64,000 nt of DNA from TH5896 sp049578985 (GTDB taxonomy: Archaea; Thermoproteota; Nitrososphaeria; Nitrososphaerales; Nitrososphaeraceae): contig JBAUMZ010000085.1 in the NCBI GenBank assembly GCA_049578985.1, positions 1 to 64,000 of the forward strand, given 5' to 3'. The notes under the pieces were generated by a model, which saw nothing but the letters and a program-made list of their open reading frames with translations, was not told the origin of the DNA and did no database searches. Shown here in pieces: positions 8,337 to 16,770 of this stretch; position 1 is the first letter of the stretch; each line of letters starts with the position of its first letter. A program made the translations under genes and the position numbers.

Positions 8337-9346
8337 TTATTGTACAATTCATACCTGCCAGCTTTACATATCTGAATTACCGATCAGAGATCTATCATAA
8401 TCATACAGTATTTATGTACCTTAATTGGCGTAAAGCGGAAAATACGAAAGATATTTTGTATATAATATCCCGTTGGTTATATAGATTTGTATTACACATG
8501 TTAAATACAAAGTTAATCAAGCCATTACGTTTGTCGTCCTAATGAAAAAATTGGTACTACCTGTAGAAACATCACTATTCACAAATTTTACAAATTCCTT
8601 ATACTTGTTCTGTCTTTCTCGATTTATCTTCATTAGTATTGAATGAATTAGAGTTGATCTAGTCCCTGTTCCTTTACGCCGCATTAGATATGCATGCATG
8701 TATGTATGTATGTATTTTGGGATTCCCTTATTCTAAAAAGTGCAGAATAACCTTGTTTACATAGAGAACACGGCTCACTCTGAAACATCAGTACATGTAG
8801 TGAATGTCGAAATTACCCTCTTTTGTTCCTCTATCCTAACCTTAACCTGAAGTATAAATTGAGCTCATTTCGATACCCGTCTAAAGCAGGAAATTACAAG
8901 AGATAGCAGGAAATATCACACGATAACACCTAATAACAGAATATTCTCCTATCATCAAAGAATTAACCCAAGCTAGAGATTATGTTAATAGTCCAGAACA
9001 GATACGGGATACTTAATCAGAGTAAATTAACAATCAATAGTTGCGGTTATCCTTCACTAACTGGGGGCAGACATAGACAACATTTAAAGACTAGGTAGTA
9101 CTACTCTATATACAATCTAGGTTAGGAATGCGGCCAACAGCCACTATTCTATCCAAACCAGTGCTGGAGGCGCGATCCTAACTTAGAGGCTTTTTAATAA
9201 CAGCTACTTGGTAATAAGTGGTTAGGTGTAAAAAGTTAAACCACGTCTATGTTCAAACGAAAGATTGATGCATCTGCAACTCGATTATTATAAGTTACCG
9301 TATACATGATAAATAAGGAAGTTGGTGTGGGGGAGATGTTGTTATT
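8337..9346. other. Long gene-poor stretch
   Basis: About 1 kb without a credible gene; short frames here lack recognisable patterns. A tetranucleotide tract of ATGC/ATGT units occupies about 8689-8714. The rest is A/T rich with no repeats large enough to suggest a mobile element. Confidence 0.5.
8689..8714. repeat. Tetranucleotide microsatellite
   Basis: Six to seven consecutive four-base units, first ATGC and then ATGT. Such tracts can slip, but no gene overlaps this one convincingly. Confidence 0.7.
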
Positions 9347-9460
9347 ATGAAATGTGCTTGTTGTGGGGGTGAAATGGTGGTAAGCAATGAAACAATGAAG
9401 TCTATAATCTATAAATGCAAAGAGTGTGGTTTGAGTGATGCTAAATTAAAGCAGCAATAA
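9347..9460 (+). CDS. 37-residue zinc-ribbon microprotein
   Basis: The frame reads MKCACCGGEMVVSN and then YKCKECGLSDAKLKQQ, with two CxxC pairs about 20 residues apart, the spacing of a treble-clef or rubredoxin-like zinc ribbon. A purine-rich GGGGGAG lies 8-14 bp upstream of the ATG. It is isolated, with about 1 kb of empty DNA before it. Small proteins of this type are usually missed by gene callers. Function unknown; nucleic-acid or protein binding is likely. Confidence 0.6.
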   Translation: MKCACCGGEMVVSNETMKSIIYKCKECGLSDAKLKQQ

Positions 9461-9638
9461 TGATACCCAACTTGGAGCAGCTGCATATTGCTTACTATTA
9501 ATTCGAAATCTTATGTTTCTAGACACTGATAGAGGAACAGAAAGTATATCCGCTTGTGAAATCAATGGAGTACTTGCAATCAGATAAGTTGTGATTAGCT
9601 ATTAACCTGTTATTAGATATGGACTATTCTTTAATTGA

Positions 9639-10127
9639 TTATTGCATTTTAGCGAAATCCCAAGTAGAAAAGAATTTGGGATCGATTTCAATCATTACAT
9701 GATTTCCTTTTTGCGCACTCTCCAATATCATTCTAGGAATTGGATGTTCGAGTGTTCCAAGATCTTTCATATTTATTTTCTTTGCTTCTGGAACAGTTCT
9801 AATCGGATCTTCTACCACGGTTGCGATACCTTTACCTTTTACTCCCTTATACGGAAAGTTCTCATCATCTATCGAAAAATAAACATTAGACTTCTTTCGT
9901 AAATTCTGGATCTTCTTTGCTGCTTTGGGTGTAATTATTAAAAACTTTTCTCTATCTTTATCGTAGTTGAACCATACTGGCTGAATATTAGGATCCCCAT
10001 TATCATCAATAGTACCGATTTGCAAATTCAGCTTATTTTCGAGGAATGTATAGACTTCTTCCTTGCTCATAGAAGGAGTTCCGGTGATTGCACTAATGAC
10101 CTTCATACCAACTGATCCGGAATTCAT
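9639..10127 (-). CDS. PPOX-class flavin/F420-type split-barrel protein
   Basis: This 162-residue protein has the layout of the pyridoxamine-phosphate-oxidase-like split barrel: LQIGTIDDNGDPNIQPVWFNYD (first strands), ITPKAAKKIQNLRKKSNVYFSID (the cofactor-binding turn) and GVKGKGIATVVEDP. Members bind FMN or F420; the archaeal setting favours an F420-dependent reductase, but the sequence alone does not settle this. It is adjacent and codirectional with the broken arsC copy. The start may be internal (MSKEEVYTFL). Confidence 0.75.
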   Translation of the reverse strand: MNSGSVGMKVISAITGTPSMSKEEVYTFLENKLNLQIGTIDDNGDPNIQPVWFNYDKDREKFLIITPKAAKKIQNLRKKSNVYFSIDDENFPYKGVKGKGIATVVEDPIRTVPEAKKINMKDLGTLEHPIPRMILESAQKGNHVMIEIDPKFFSTWDFAKMQ

Positions 10128-10198
10128 GCAGAAAAGAGTTACTCTTCACTAGGGGCTTCCTATGTGCTTACTCTTTGCTACCATGTTCACTCACATAT

Positions 10199-10606
10199 TC
10201 ACTCACGGTTCACTTCAGCAACAGAAATGTCTGCTGCAAGTTTCCTTATTCTCCTCTCTATCTCATCTCTAATTTCTCTGACTTTCGATCGGTTTATCTT
10301 TAGGATCCCCCAATCAATTATCTTAGGAATAAACAATGTTGGAAAGAAATTTTTGTCCATGCATCCCATATTAATGATCTTATCTGAATTTCTAATCATA
10401 TCTCAGTAAGGTCTTTAGATTTTTGTTTGGATATGTCCTTCATTACTTGTACTGCCAGTGGATTAATCTGTGAAACCGGTTTAGTACCTGCACTTAATGG
10501 CTCAAATCCATCTGGAGCATATTTTCTGAAGAATCCTTCTGCTATCTGACTTCTGCATCGTTTTCTTCGTCTTGATTTTTGATTTACCCCTAAGTAAGAA
10601 TTTCAT
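10199..10606 (-). pseudogene. Decayed arsenate reductase (ars cassette copy 2), P-loop deleted
   Basis: This is the inverted paralogue of arsC at 1000-1464. Aligning by eye, the segment that encodes ILFVCVQNAG is missing here: after KIKTKKT the sequence jumps to SQIA-type codons, so the catalytic Cys and P-loop are gone. A second deletion removes the EIGID segment and a further single-base loss breaks the frame near 10400. The surviving C-terminal frame (10199-10399) still reads IRNSDKIINMGCMDKNF. Confidence 0.85.
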
Positions 10607-10649
10607 CAATATTGATGGTCTCCTTTGATTACTATCTATACTGTCTTCA

Positions 10650-11474
10650 TCATTGCTTTACTGCCTTGATTACCAAACTGGTAATCTTTCTATTACCTAC
10701 ATGATCCCCTTCAGTATAGATCCTTTCATCTAAGACCTCTACAACGTCAAATCCACCCTTTTTGATACCAGCAATATAATTTTCCTTAGTCAAAGCTCCA
10801 TCAATACAATTGCACCACTTATCTGGATCTATAGATGCTGGGTCATCTGCTATCTGCTTATCCGTCACCAGATCTGAGATAACCATTTTTCCAATTCCAT
10901 TAGGCTTGAGAATTCTATGTATTTCGGTAAATGTCTTTACCTTATCGGTAGTTAAATTGATCACGCAGTTGCTTATTACAACATCTACGCTATTGTCTTC
11001 GACAGGAATTCTCTCTTCGATATCTGCCTTCCTGAATTCGACGTTTGTGTAACCACTATCAACTGCATTCTTACGTGCTTTCTGCAGCATCTCATCAGTG
11101 ATATCTATCCCTATTACTTTTCCAGAATCCTTGACTATATTGGCTGCTATAAACACATCGATACCTGCTCCTGAGCCTAGATCAACGACCGCATTCCCTT
11201 CCTTGATAAATGCAAATTTAATAGGCGTTCCGCAACCGGCTCCAAGAATAGATGCTTCTGGTATAGACTTTAGATCCTTAGTATTATACCCAACTAGCTC
11301 AGAAACCTGTGCAGCTGATTGCGAAGGTTGTAAAACTACACTGCCATTCCCCGAACAGCATCCTTCTCCACTTTCAGTATTACTTAAAGGATTGCAACAG
11401 GAGTCGCCCGTTAGAGCTACCATTCCGTATCTTTCTTTTATCTTTTTCTTTATCCTCAGTGAATCAATCATCAC
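10650..11474 (-). CDS. arsM: Arsenite methyltransferase
   Basis: This 274-residue SAM-dependent methyltransferase converts arsenite to methylated species. Motif I is VVDLGSGAGIDVF near residue 95, followed by GIDITDEMLQKAR. Cysteines expected to bind As(III) are present in the GDSCC and SGNG-flanking region, in ISNCVINL near 170 and in WCNCIDGA near 220; ArsM proteins typically read CVAGA there, so CIDGA is a variant. Length is normal. It is divergent from an HxlR-type regulator across a short conserved promoter and lies upstream of a dead arsC. A truncated twin is at 759-977. Confidence 0.9.
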   Translation of the reverse strand: MMIDSLRIKKKIKERYGMVALTGDSCCNPLSNTESGEGCCSGNGSVVLQPSQSAAQVSELVGYNTKDLKSIPEASILGAGCGTPIKFAFIKEGNAVVDLGSGAGIDVFIAANIVKDSGKVIGIDITDEMLQKARKNAVDSGYTNVEFRKADIEERIPVEDNSVDVVISNCVINLTTDKVKTFTEIHRILKPNGIGKMVISDLVTDKQIADDPASIDPDKWCNCIDGALTKENYIAGIKKGGFDVVEVLDERIYTEGDHVGNRKITSLVIKAVKQ

Positions 11475-11485
11475 ATATGTTTACA

Positions 11486-11514
11486 AGAGAAACTATTTAA
11501 GTTGTCAAGAGAAG
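11486..11514. promoter_or_regulatory. Divergent ars promoter, copy 2
   Basis: This block lies between arsM (minus) and the HxlR-type regulator gene (plus) and is shared with copy 1 at 715-743. The ACTATTTAAGTTG core could serve as a TATA element and regulator-binding site for both directions. Confidence 0.5.
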
Positions 11515-11535
11515 ATAGGGAAAGTAAGTGTAGTT

Positions 11536-11943
11536 ATGGAAACTAAAGCAAGGTCTAAAAGAATAAAGATGCCACGAGCAGGGAAAGCCCTTCCTATGTT
11601 TCAGGATTTCTGCAGCTTTGAAGGTTATGATGCTGAGCGGCTTATGATGGAAACTGGAAAGCTCAGGGAATTAATTACTAAAAGAGGAACACTTGAGATT
11701 TTAATACCATTATGTTGTACCACCGATCCCGTTAGATACATTAAGTTCAGAAGGACTATGAAGGGATTCAGCAGCAAGACATTGGCAATAAGACTTAAAC
11801 AACTAGAAAAGAATGGAATTCTTGAAAGGAAAGCATATAATGAGATACCTCCAAGGGTGGAGTATCGACTTACTGCTAAAGGGCAGGAGCTTGTAGAATC
11901 AATAATAGGTCTTTTACAATGGATGCGGAAGTGGTCTCATTAA
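11536..11943 (+). CDS. HxlR-family transcriptional regulator
   Basis: From ATG 11536 the 135-residue protein has the HxlR winged-helix layout: ITKRGTLEILIPLC, RYIKFRRTMKGFSSKTLAIRL (recognition helix), QLEKNGILERKAYNEIPPRVEY (wing) and LTAKGQELV. The frame is open much further upstream but that part is arsM antisense. Cysteines at CSFEGY and in LCCTTDP could sense arsenite, as some ars regulators do; this is inferred from its divergent position next to arsM. A broken twin lies at 289-693. Confidence 0.85.
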   Translation: METKARSKRIKMPRAGKALPMFQDFCSFEGYDAERLMMETGKLRELITKRGTLEILIPLCCTTDPVRYIKFRRTMKGFSSKTLAIRLKQLEKNGILERKAYNEIPPRVEYRLTAKGQELVESIIGLLQWMRKWSH

Positions 11944-12252
11944 AATTAGACTTCAGTTATCCTTTGCTGAAACAGACAACTCAAACTGGGTCGGACTTAC
12001 GTTTAGTGTCCACGAGTTTGTATGAATGTCTGATTCTTGCTCTCCTCTGCGTTGTTTCTATTTAATAGCCTGAACGATTCAACAACTAAGGGATGACAGC
12101 GACGCAGCACTTAATCGATAAAAGTCAGCTCAGACAAGAATGTACCCATCTAACTGATGTATCTGAGGAGCTCCAAAAGGCCGTCTAAACTAAAGTAGTC
12201 GACATGGGTACGTAATATTAGTTAGATCGTTCATCATTCAAATATAGAAGGT
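11944..12252. other. Intergenic stretch with an inverted repeat
   Basis: No gene seen. An 8-bp perfect inverted repeat, GTACCCAT at 12142-12149 and ATGGGTAC at 12204-12211, brackets 54 bp. It might be a relic of a small mobile element or an operator upstream of the next gene pair. Confidence 0.35.
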
Positions 12253-12334
12253 ATGGACGTAGATGACATCTATAAAATTGCGAAGGAGATAGGGGAAACC
12301 AGAAGTATAGAATTAAAAACCTCAATGGCATGGA

Positions 12335-12877
12335 ATGACGACCAAATTCAAAATTACAAAGTCAATAATGGCATTATCAAATATTAGAGATGGCGGAAGG
12401 ATAATCTTGGGAATCGACCAGTGCCAAAATGGAGAATTCGATCCTAAAGGAATGTCTCTAGATCATTTCGAATCATTTACTCAAGATGACTTACAAGATC
12501 ACATAGGGAAATATATTGTACCTTATGCAAAAGCTAGGATCGAAAAGGTCTCTAATGGTTCATTAAAATATATTGTCATACATGTAGGGGAATTTGACAG
12601 GTGGCCAGTCTTCTGTGGAAAGGTGTACGATTTAACCAATAGTTTAGGCAAGAACAAAATAATTAAGGAGGGAGACATACTGACGAGGACTAGAGTCCAC
12701 AGATTTGAGTCGTCAAAGGTAAAGACACACTTTGATATGCAGGAGATTTTAGACCTTGCAATAGAGAGAGGGGTAAAATCTTTTCTAGAACAGGCACAAA
12801 ACACTGGGATATTGCCAAAACGTTACGTCAAATCTGATAAAAATAGATTTGACGAGGAGATAGAGGGATTAAGATGA
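12335..12877 (+). CDS. AlbA_2/Schlafen-like putative ATP-binding domain protein (apparent frameshift)
   Basis: The 180-residue frame carries the core of the AlbA_2 (divergent AAA-4, Schlafen-type) domain: KITKSIMALSNIRDGGRIILGID, then a beta-rich part and a helical tail. Upstream, ATG 12253 opens another frame reading DIYKIAKEIGETRSIELKTSMAWNDD, the expected N-terminal part of that domain (E-x-xxIELK). The two join if one base is dropped around 12334-12341. Either the gene is frameshifted or translation begins at 12335. Its stop overlaps the next ATG by 4 bp. Related domains occur in regulators and in defence proteins. Confidence 0.65.
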   Translation: MTTKFKITKSIMALSNIRDGGRIILGIDQCQNGEFDPKGMSLDHFESFTQDDLQDHIGKYIVPYAKARIEKVSNGSLKYIVIHVGEFDRWPVFCGKVYDLTNSLGKNKIIKEGDILTRTRVHRFESSKVKTHFDMQEILDLAIERGVKSFLEQAQNTGILPKRYVKSDKNRFDEEIEGLR

Positions 12878-13584
12878 CAACGAATATTGATGAACATTAC
12901 ATACTTCATGAAATAGAAAAAAGGGGAAATTGGACTGTAATCATTAGGCCGGTAACTTTCGCTGAAAATAGACTCACTTTTGAAGAAGCACGTAAGATAA
13001 TGAAGAAAAGCGCAGTCAATTTACGATCATGGAAGTATCCAATGTTTATAGAAGTTCCAAAGCAGGGAGGAGGAATCGTAATCCGAAATAATTGTATAGA
13101 ATGTATTATCGACCATCGCGTCAATAAGGAGTTCTGGAGACTCTATCGAAGCGGCCAGTTTTTTCATAGATTTTCATTCAGGGAAGATTGGCCGGATTAT
13201 GAAGAATCAAATAAGAGACTAGACATTCTTAACACCTTGTTTAGGTTAACTGAGATTTTTCGATTTGCATCAGCCTTATCCGCAAGTCATGATATGTTCA
13301 ATGGAGGAGCTGCCATTGAGATTGAACTCTCTGATCTTACAAACAGAATTCTGTCTACTGCGGATCCTTCAAGAGCTTTAACTTATGATTATCAATGTCA
13401 CGATTATAATCTTAGCTGTATGAAAGATTATTCGGCAGAAAAAATAAGAGGATACGCTTCTGAACTTGCTATAGATTGTGCCGTAGAAATATTCAATCGA
13501 TTTTCGTGGTTAAACCCTGACCTCCGCGAATTGTTACATATGGAACAGGAAAGTTTGCTTGATGGTAACTCATACTCTTATTGA
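12874..13584 (+). CDS. Unknown protein paired with the AlbA_2-like gene
   Basis: This is a 236-residue protein I do not recognise. It overlaps the upstream gene by ATGA, implying translational coupling. The first ~75 residues look beta-rich (WTVIIRPVTFAENRLTFEEAR, WKYPMFIEVPKQGGGIVI). Residues ~85-235 are predominantly helical with many aromatic residues (WRLYRSGQFFHRFSFREDW). There is no transmembrane segment or known catalytic motif. A cytosolic partner of the AlbA_2 protein is the natural inference. Confidence 0.7.
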   Translation: MTTNIDEHYILHEIEKRGNWTVIIRPVTFAENRLTFEEARKIMKKSAVNLRSWKYPMFIEVPKQGGGIVIRNNCIECIIDHRVNKEFWRLYRSGQFFHRFSFREDWPDYEESNKRLDILNTLFRLTEIFRFASALSASHDMFNGGAAIEIELSDLTNRILSTADPSRALTYDYQCHDYNLSCMKDYSAEKIRGYASELAIDCAVEIFNRFSWLNPDLRELLHMEQESLLDGNSYSY

Positions 13585-14297
13585 TTAGAAAAATACCAAA
13601 TACGATGGTAAACCTAAATGTATGAGTATAACATCTAATTAAAAATCAAACATAGTCGGTTCTCATTTGAAGTCACTAACACCATCGATAATTTGATGTG
13701 TGGTTGCTTCTCTATAAGTATGGATAGTAAACGTGGAGGTTTACTATCTAGTATCCTCCACGTGCAGGATACTATCTATGGTATTTGCTGGTGATTTCTG
13801 TGAATCCAAAAGTTCCTCTTCAGTAAAGGAACCAATCTTGTGGGTATCTAGAAATCGAGCCATTTGTTCTAGACGTCGTATATGAGTGGTATATACTTTC
13901 TGCATAAATCGTCTTAGCTTAGACTGCATTCAATCATATGTATGGCCAGAAATCATTTTAGGCAGAAGCGATCATATCAATGCTGCAAAAAATTTGGAAA
14001 GAGATAGCATTTATGCATAAGTTACAGCGCTTGGTGCAAAGCTACCGAGTAGCGACTGTACTTGATTGATAATAACATAGTATCGGGATTAGCATCTGAG
14101 TATATACTATGCATAAATCAATTGCAAGCTATGCCCTGACGGTGATATAGGATGTAAAAAATTGGAGTCAATATTATTTGTGGTGGTGAAGGCTAAGTCT
14201 AACGGTAGCTTGGCACTAAGCGATTACATGTGTTTGCATGTGTTTACACTATAAACGTAGTATTTATTTCCGAGCAAAAGAAATACATAGTATATAA
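13585..14297. other. Gene-poor stretch containing nested hairpins
   Basis: No gene I can support. A 61-codon minus-strand frame (13744-13929) has no recognisable pattern and ends inside the hairpin element at 13723-13774. Just before the ferredoxin gene a 10-bp direct repeat GCATGTGTTT-like unit occurs (14225-14245). Confidence 0.4.
13723..13774. repeat. Two adjacent hairpins with a competing alternative stem
   Basis: Hairpin A pairs GATAGTAAAC (13723-13732) with GTTTACTATC (13739-13748) around a 6-base loop. Hairpin B pairs TAGTATCCT (13749-13757) with AGGATACTA (13766-13774) around an 8-base loop. ACGTGGAGG (13731-13739) is also perfectly complementary to CCTCCACGT (13755-13763), so the loops could kiss or form a mutually exclusive middle stem. 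This suggests a structured RNA, attenuator-like switch or protein-binding site. Confidence 0.7.
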
Positions 14298-14840
14298 ATG
14301 CCAATAGATCCAGACTTTCCAAAGAATCATCAAACAATAGGCAAACATAAACATGCAGATGGTGAACATTATCACTTTGTGTGGGGACCTGGCAGATCGG
14401 ATGCTGAAACGGCCACCAAACCAGAGGTTCAAGAAGCGTACAAAGCAAGGGGCGAAGAATATGTTCCATTAGGTGTTCACGGAACGATGGTTGCAGTTGA
14501 CTGGGATTCATGTTATGCAGATGGAGCTTGTATTGAAGCGTGTCCGGTACAAGTATTTCAGTGGTATAGAACAGAACAAGATGTTCCAGCAATAGAATTG
14601 GCTAACGCTACAAGCGCAGGAACCGGAGAGAACTCTATGAAAGATGTAAGGAAGGATTATACTGATAAATCAGATCCCATAAGAGAACATGATTGTATCT
14701 GGTGTATGGCATGCGTATCTGTTTGTCCACCCCAAGCAATCAAAGTAGATCAGGCTAATTTAGAATATCACGAAAGGGCATCAGGTACATTCAATGAGGC
14801 ATTAGCTAAAGGCAGTGCACCTCCACCACACGCTCATTAA
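14298..14840 (+). CDS. Zinc-containing dicluster ferredoxin
   Basis: This 180-residue electron carrier resembles the archaeal zinc ferredoxins. The N-terminal extension is His rich (HKHADGEHYHF), fitting the zinc site. Cluster motifs are CYADGACIEACPVQVF near residue 75 and CIWCMACVSVCPPQAI near 137. The first has C-x5-C-x3-CP spacing, compatible with a 3Fe-4S or modified cluster; the second is a classical 4Fe-4S motif. The C-terminus is His/Pro rich. It stands just ahead of an ABM-domain gene. It would pass low-potential electrons to cytoplasmic oxidoreductases. Confidence 0.88.
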   Translation: MPIDPDFPKNHQTIGKHKHADGEHYHFVWGPGRSDAETATKPEVQEAYKARGEEYVPLGVHGTMVAVDWDSCYADGACIEACPVQVFQWYRTEQDVPAIELANATSAGTGENSMKDVRKDYTDKSDPIREHDCIWCMACVSVCPPQAIKVDQANLEYHERASGTFNEALAKGSAPPPHAH

Positions 14841-14893
14841 GGAACTAACATTAACACCTTTTTAGAAAAATCAGGTAAATCAGGTCACTGTAT

Positions 14894-15181
14894 ATGTTTG
14901 TAGCCATAGTACGATTTCCGGCGATAAATCCAGAGCGGGATGCAGATTTTAGAGAATGGTTCAGATGGTCAAATCAGGTCTTAAAGGCTTCACCAGAATT
15001 CATTTCACGAAAACTCATAAAAGGAAGAGATGGCAGCTATGTAGCCATAGTTGAACATAGTGGGTATGACACATTTACAGCTATGCATTCAAGCAATGAA
15101 CACAAGTTAGTTCATGAAAAGGCGCTATCACTGTTTAATGGCACACCAAAACCAGAGTTCTTTGATGTCGTATGTACATGA
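14894..15181 (+). CDS. ABM-domain protein (ferredoxin-like monooxygenase fold)
   Basis: A 95-residue protein with the antibiotic-biosynthesis-monooxygenase dimeric alpha-beta barrel pattern: FVAIVRFPAI, FREWFRWSNQVLKASPEFISRKLIKG, YVAIVEHSGYDTFTAMHSS and HEKALSLF. These domains act as cofactor-free monooxygenases, heme degraders or simply small-molecule binders. It follows the ferredoxin by 53 bp in the same direction and may be co-transcribed. Function not determined by sequence. Confidence 0.8.
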   Translation: MFVAIVRFPAINPERDADFREWFRWSNQVLKASPEFISRKLIKGRDGSYVAIVEHSGYDTFTAMHSSNEHKLVHEKALSLFNGTPKPEFFDVVCT

Positions 15182-15273
15182 ATCATTCCAGACTGAATAG
15201 TGTATCGAAAAGTTGATTGGCTTCTTGGAGTAGTAATCGTAAACTTACAAGATATATTATAAACTGGAGTTAG

Positions 15274-15856
15274 ATGATCTATATGTTGACAGCGTCCAAG
15301 AATAATTACAGGCGAGTAAGAAGTGATGGCCATACGACAAAGACTATTACTATGACATTTAGAGTCAATGAAAACTTGATGAGAAAATTGAAGGAAGATG
15401 CAGAAGATCATGAAATAAGCCTTAATACCCTAGTCAACCAGATCTTCAAAAGATATGTTGAATGGGATAGTTATGAGCCAAAGGTAGGGATGATCCCAAT
15501 CGCTAGGCCAGTCGTAATTCAACTCTGAAAATATTAGCGAAGATAAAATTATTGAAATAGCTACAAAGATAGGCAGGAACGCTGTGAAAGACATTGCGCT
15601 GTTCATGAAGCACAGGAATGATATAGATTCATTTCTTGAGTGGTTTGAAACTCGAATGAAAACGGCATCAGTAGAGATAAGCCATGAGAAGTTAGATGAC
15701 AAGACACATTCTTATATTATAAGACATAATCTCGGTAAAAACTGGTCAATCTTTCATAAAACTATCTTTGAATCTATACTTCAGGATGTATTGGGTAAAC
15801 CTCTGAAGAGTGCTTCTCTGAGTTCCACGACGTTCAGTTTTTCATTCGAGGAATAG
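15274..15856 (+). pseudogene. Ribbon-helix-helix protein split by a frameshift
   Basis: The first frame (15274-15528) contains a ribbon-helix-helix DNA-binding segment, TITMTFRVNENLMRKLKEDAE and SLNTLVNQIFKRYVEWD. It ends at TGA directly after KPVVIQL-like residues. The shifted frame starting near 15526 reads SENISEDKIIEIATKIGRN and runs without a gap into the second open frame (15584-15856, VKDIALFMKH). Together they give the ~190-residue protein I would expect for this thaumarchaeal family. One indel near 15525 explains the split. Two separate translated proteins are possible but less likely. Confidence 0.75.
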
Positions 15857-15894
15857 CATTACACAAAAGTACTTCTTTGTATCTATGATATATC

Positions 15895-16191
15895 ATGTCT
15901 TCAAATAACAGGATAAATTTTGATGAACCAATACCTGAGATGATTGAACGATTAATGCAAGAACATAACTGGGTAATGAATTTCCTCAAGAAAAGGTTAG
16001 TTATGATCGAGAGGGCATCTACGTCTTCAGATCTAGACGAAGCTAAAGCAGATTTGAATGATTTTGTAAATAACTTGAGTCCACTTCAAAGAAGAAGAGC
16101 AGATAGTCTTTCCTTTGACATTAAAGCTTGCAAGTGTAGATTAAGCGTATTTCGACCCGAATTAGTTACGATCCCAAACACTGTTTCTTAA
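15895..16191 (+). pseudogene. Hemerythrin-like (HHE) protein with a C-terminal frameshift
   Basis: The frame starts INFDEPIPEMIERLMQEHNWVMNFL, the first helix of an HHE-type cation-binding bundle. After FVNNLS it reads a basic, unlike tail. In the next frame from ~16081 the sequence is HFKEEEQIVFPLTLKLASVD with a stop at 16142-16144; HFxxEExxxFP is the classical second metal-binding helix. One extra C around 16080-16082 would account for this. The uncorrected product loses those metal ligands. Confidence 0.7.
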
Positions 16192-16465
16192 ACAGCTACT
16201 TCCGCAGCGATTCCAAATGAGTATTAGCTATTTATTGACATATGTAAAAAGAGTCTACGTCCAAGAACCGATATTTAAATCACTAACTCAGAAACCACAA
16301 AATCAAAACCATGATGGCAACGATGTGACATATGTTATTCACAATTAAACGAAGGTGAGTCAAAAGCCTATATGACGCAAGGAGCTTTCTGGAGTTTCAT
16401 CTTGACACATGCTCCTTAATTCAAAGCCTTAAAACTAAACTCGACCTTATCTTTATTTACATATA

Positions 16466-16660
16466 ATGTCATGCAGTTTCTATTCTGGAAAAAAGTGTAA
16501 GTACAGATTCGCTAATCGTCGTTATCGACATCTCGATGAAATGCTTCCATCTGGATATACGGTCAAGAGTACTTATAGAGGGTTGAAAAAAGCTTGGCTT
16601 GGGTTTAAGATCGCCAAGAGTAAGAGCAATTACGATAGCATGAAATACTACAAACCTTAA
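16466..16660 (+). CDS. Small basic hypothetical protein
   Basis: A 64-residue basic protein, rich in Lys, Arg and Tyr (KCKYRFANRRYRHLDEM, KSTYRGLKKAWLGFKIAKSK). I think similar proteins occur in other ammonia-oxidizing archaea, sometimes longer at the C-terminus, so this one may be shortened after YDSMKYY. The charge suggests nucleic-acid binding. Function unknown. Confidence 0.5.
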   Translation: MSCSFYSGKKCKYRFANRRYRHLDEMLPSGYTVKSTYRGLKKAWLGFKIAKSKSNYDSMKYYKP

Positions 16661-16770
16661 CATGACAGATTTATTTGTAGATTGAACCTCATACCATTAT
16701 GCGCCTGCTCAGGCCTATGACCAACCATAGACACAAAGCTTTATCATGTAAATTATCGATATAAATTGTA

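Noticed and set aside
11098..11535. Extended N-terminus of the HxlR-type regulator frame
   Set aside because: It is antisense to arsM; the family-like protein begins at ATG 11536.
13744..13929. 61-codon minus-strand frame ending in the hairpin element
   Set aside because: No recognisable pattern or start context, and its end coincides with the palindromes, which create chance frames.
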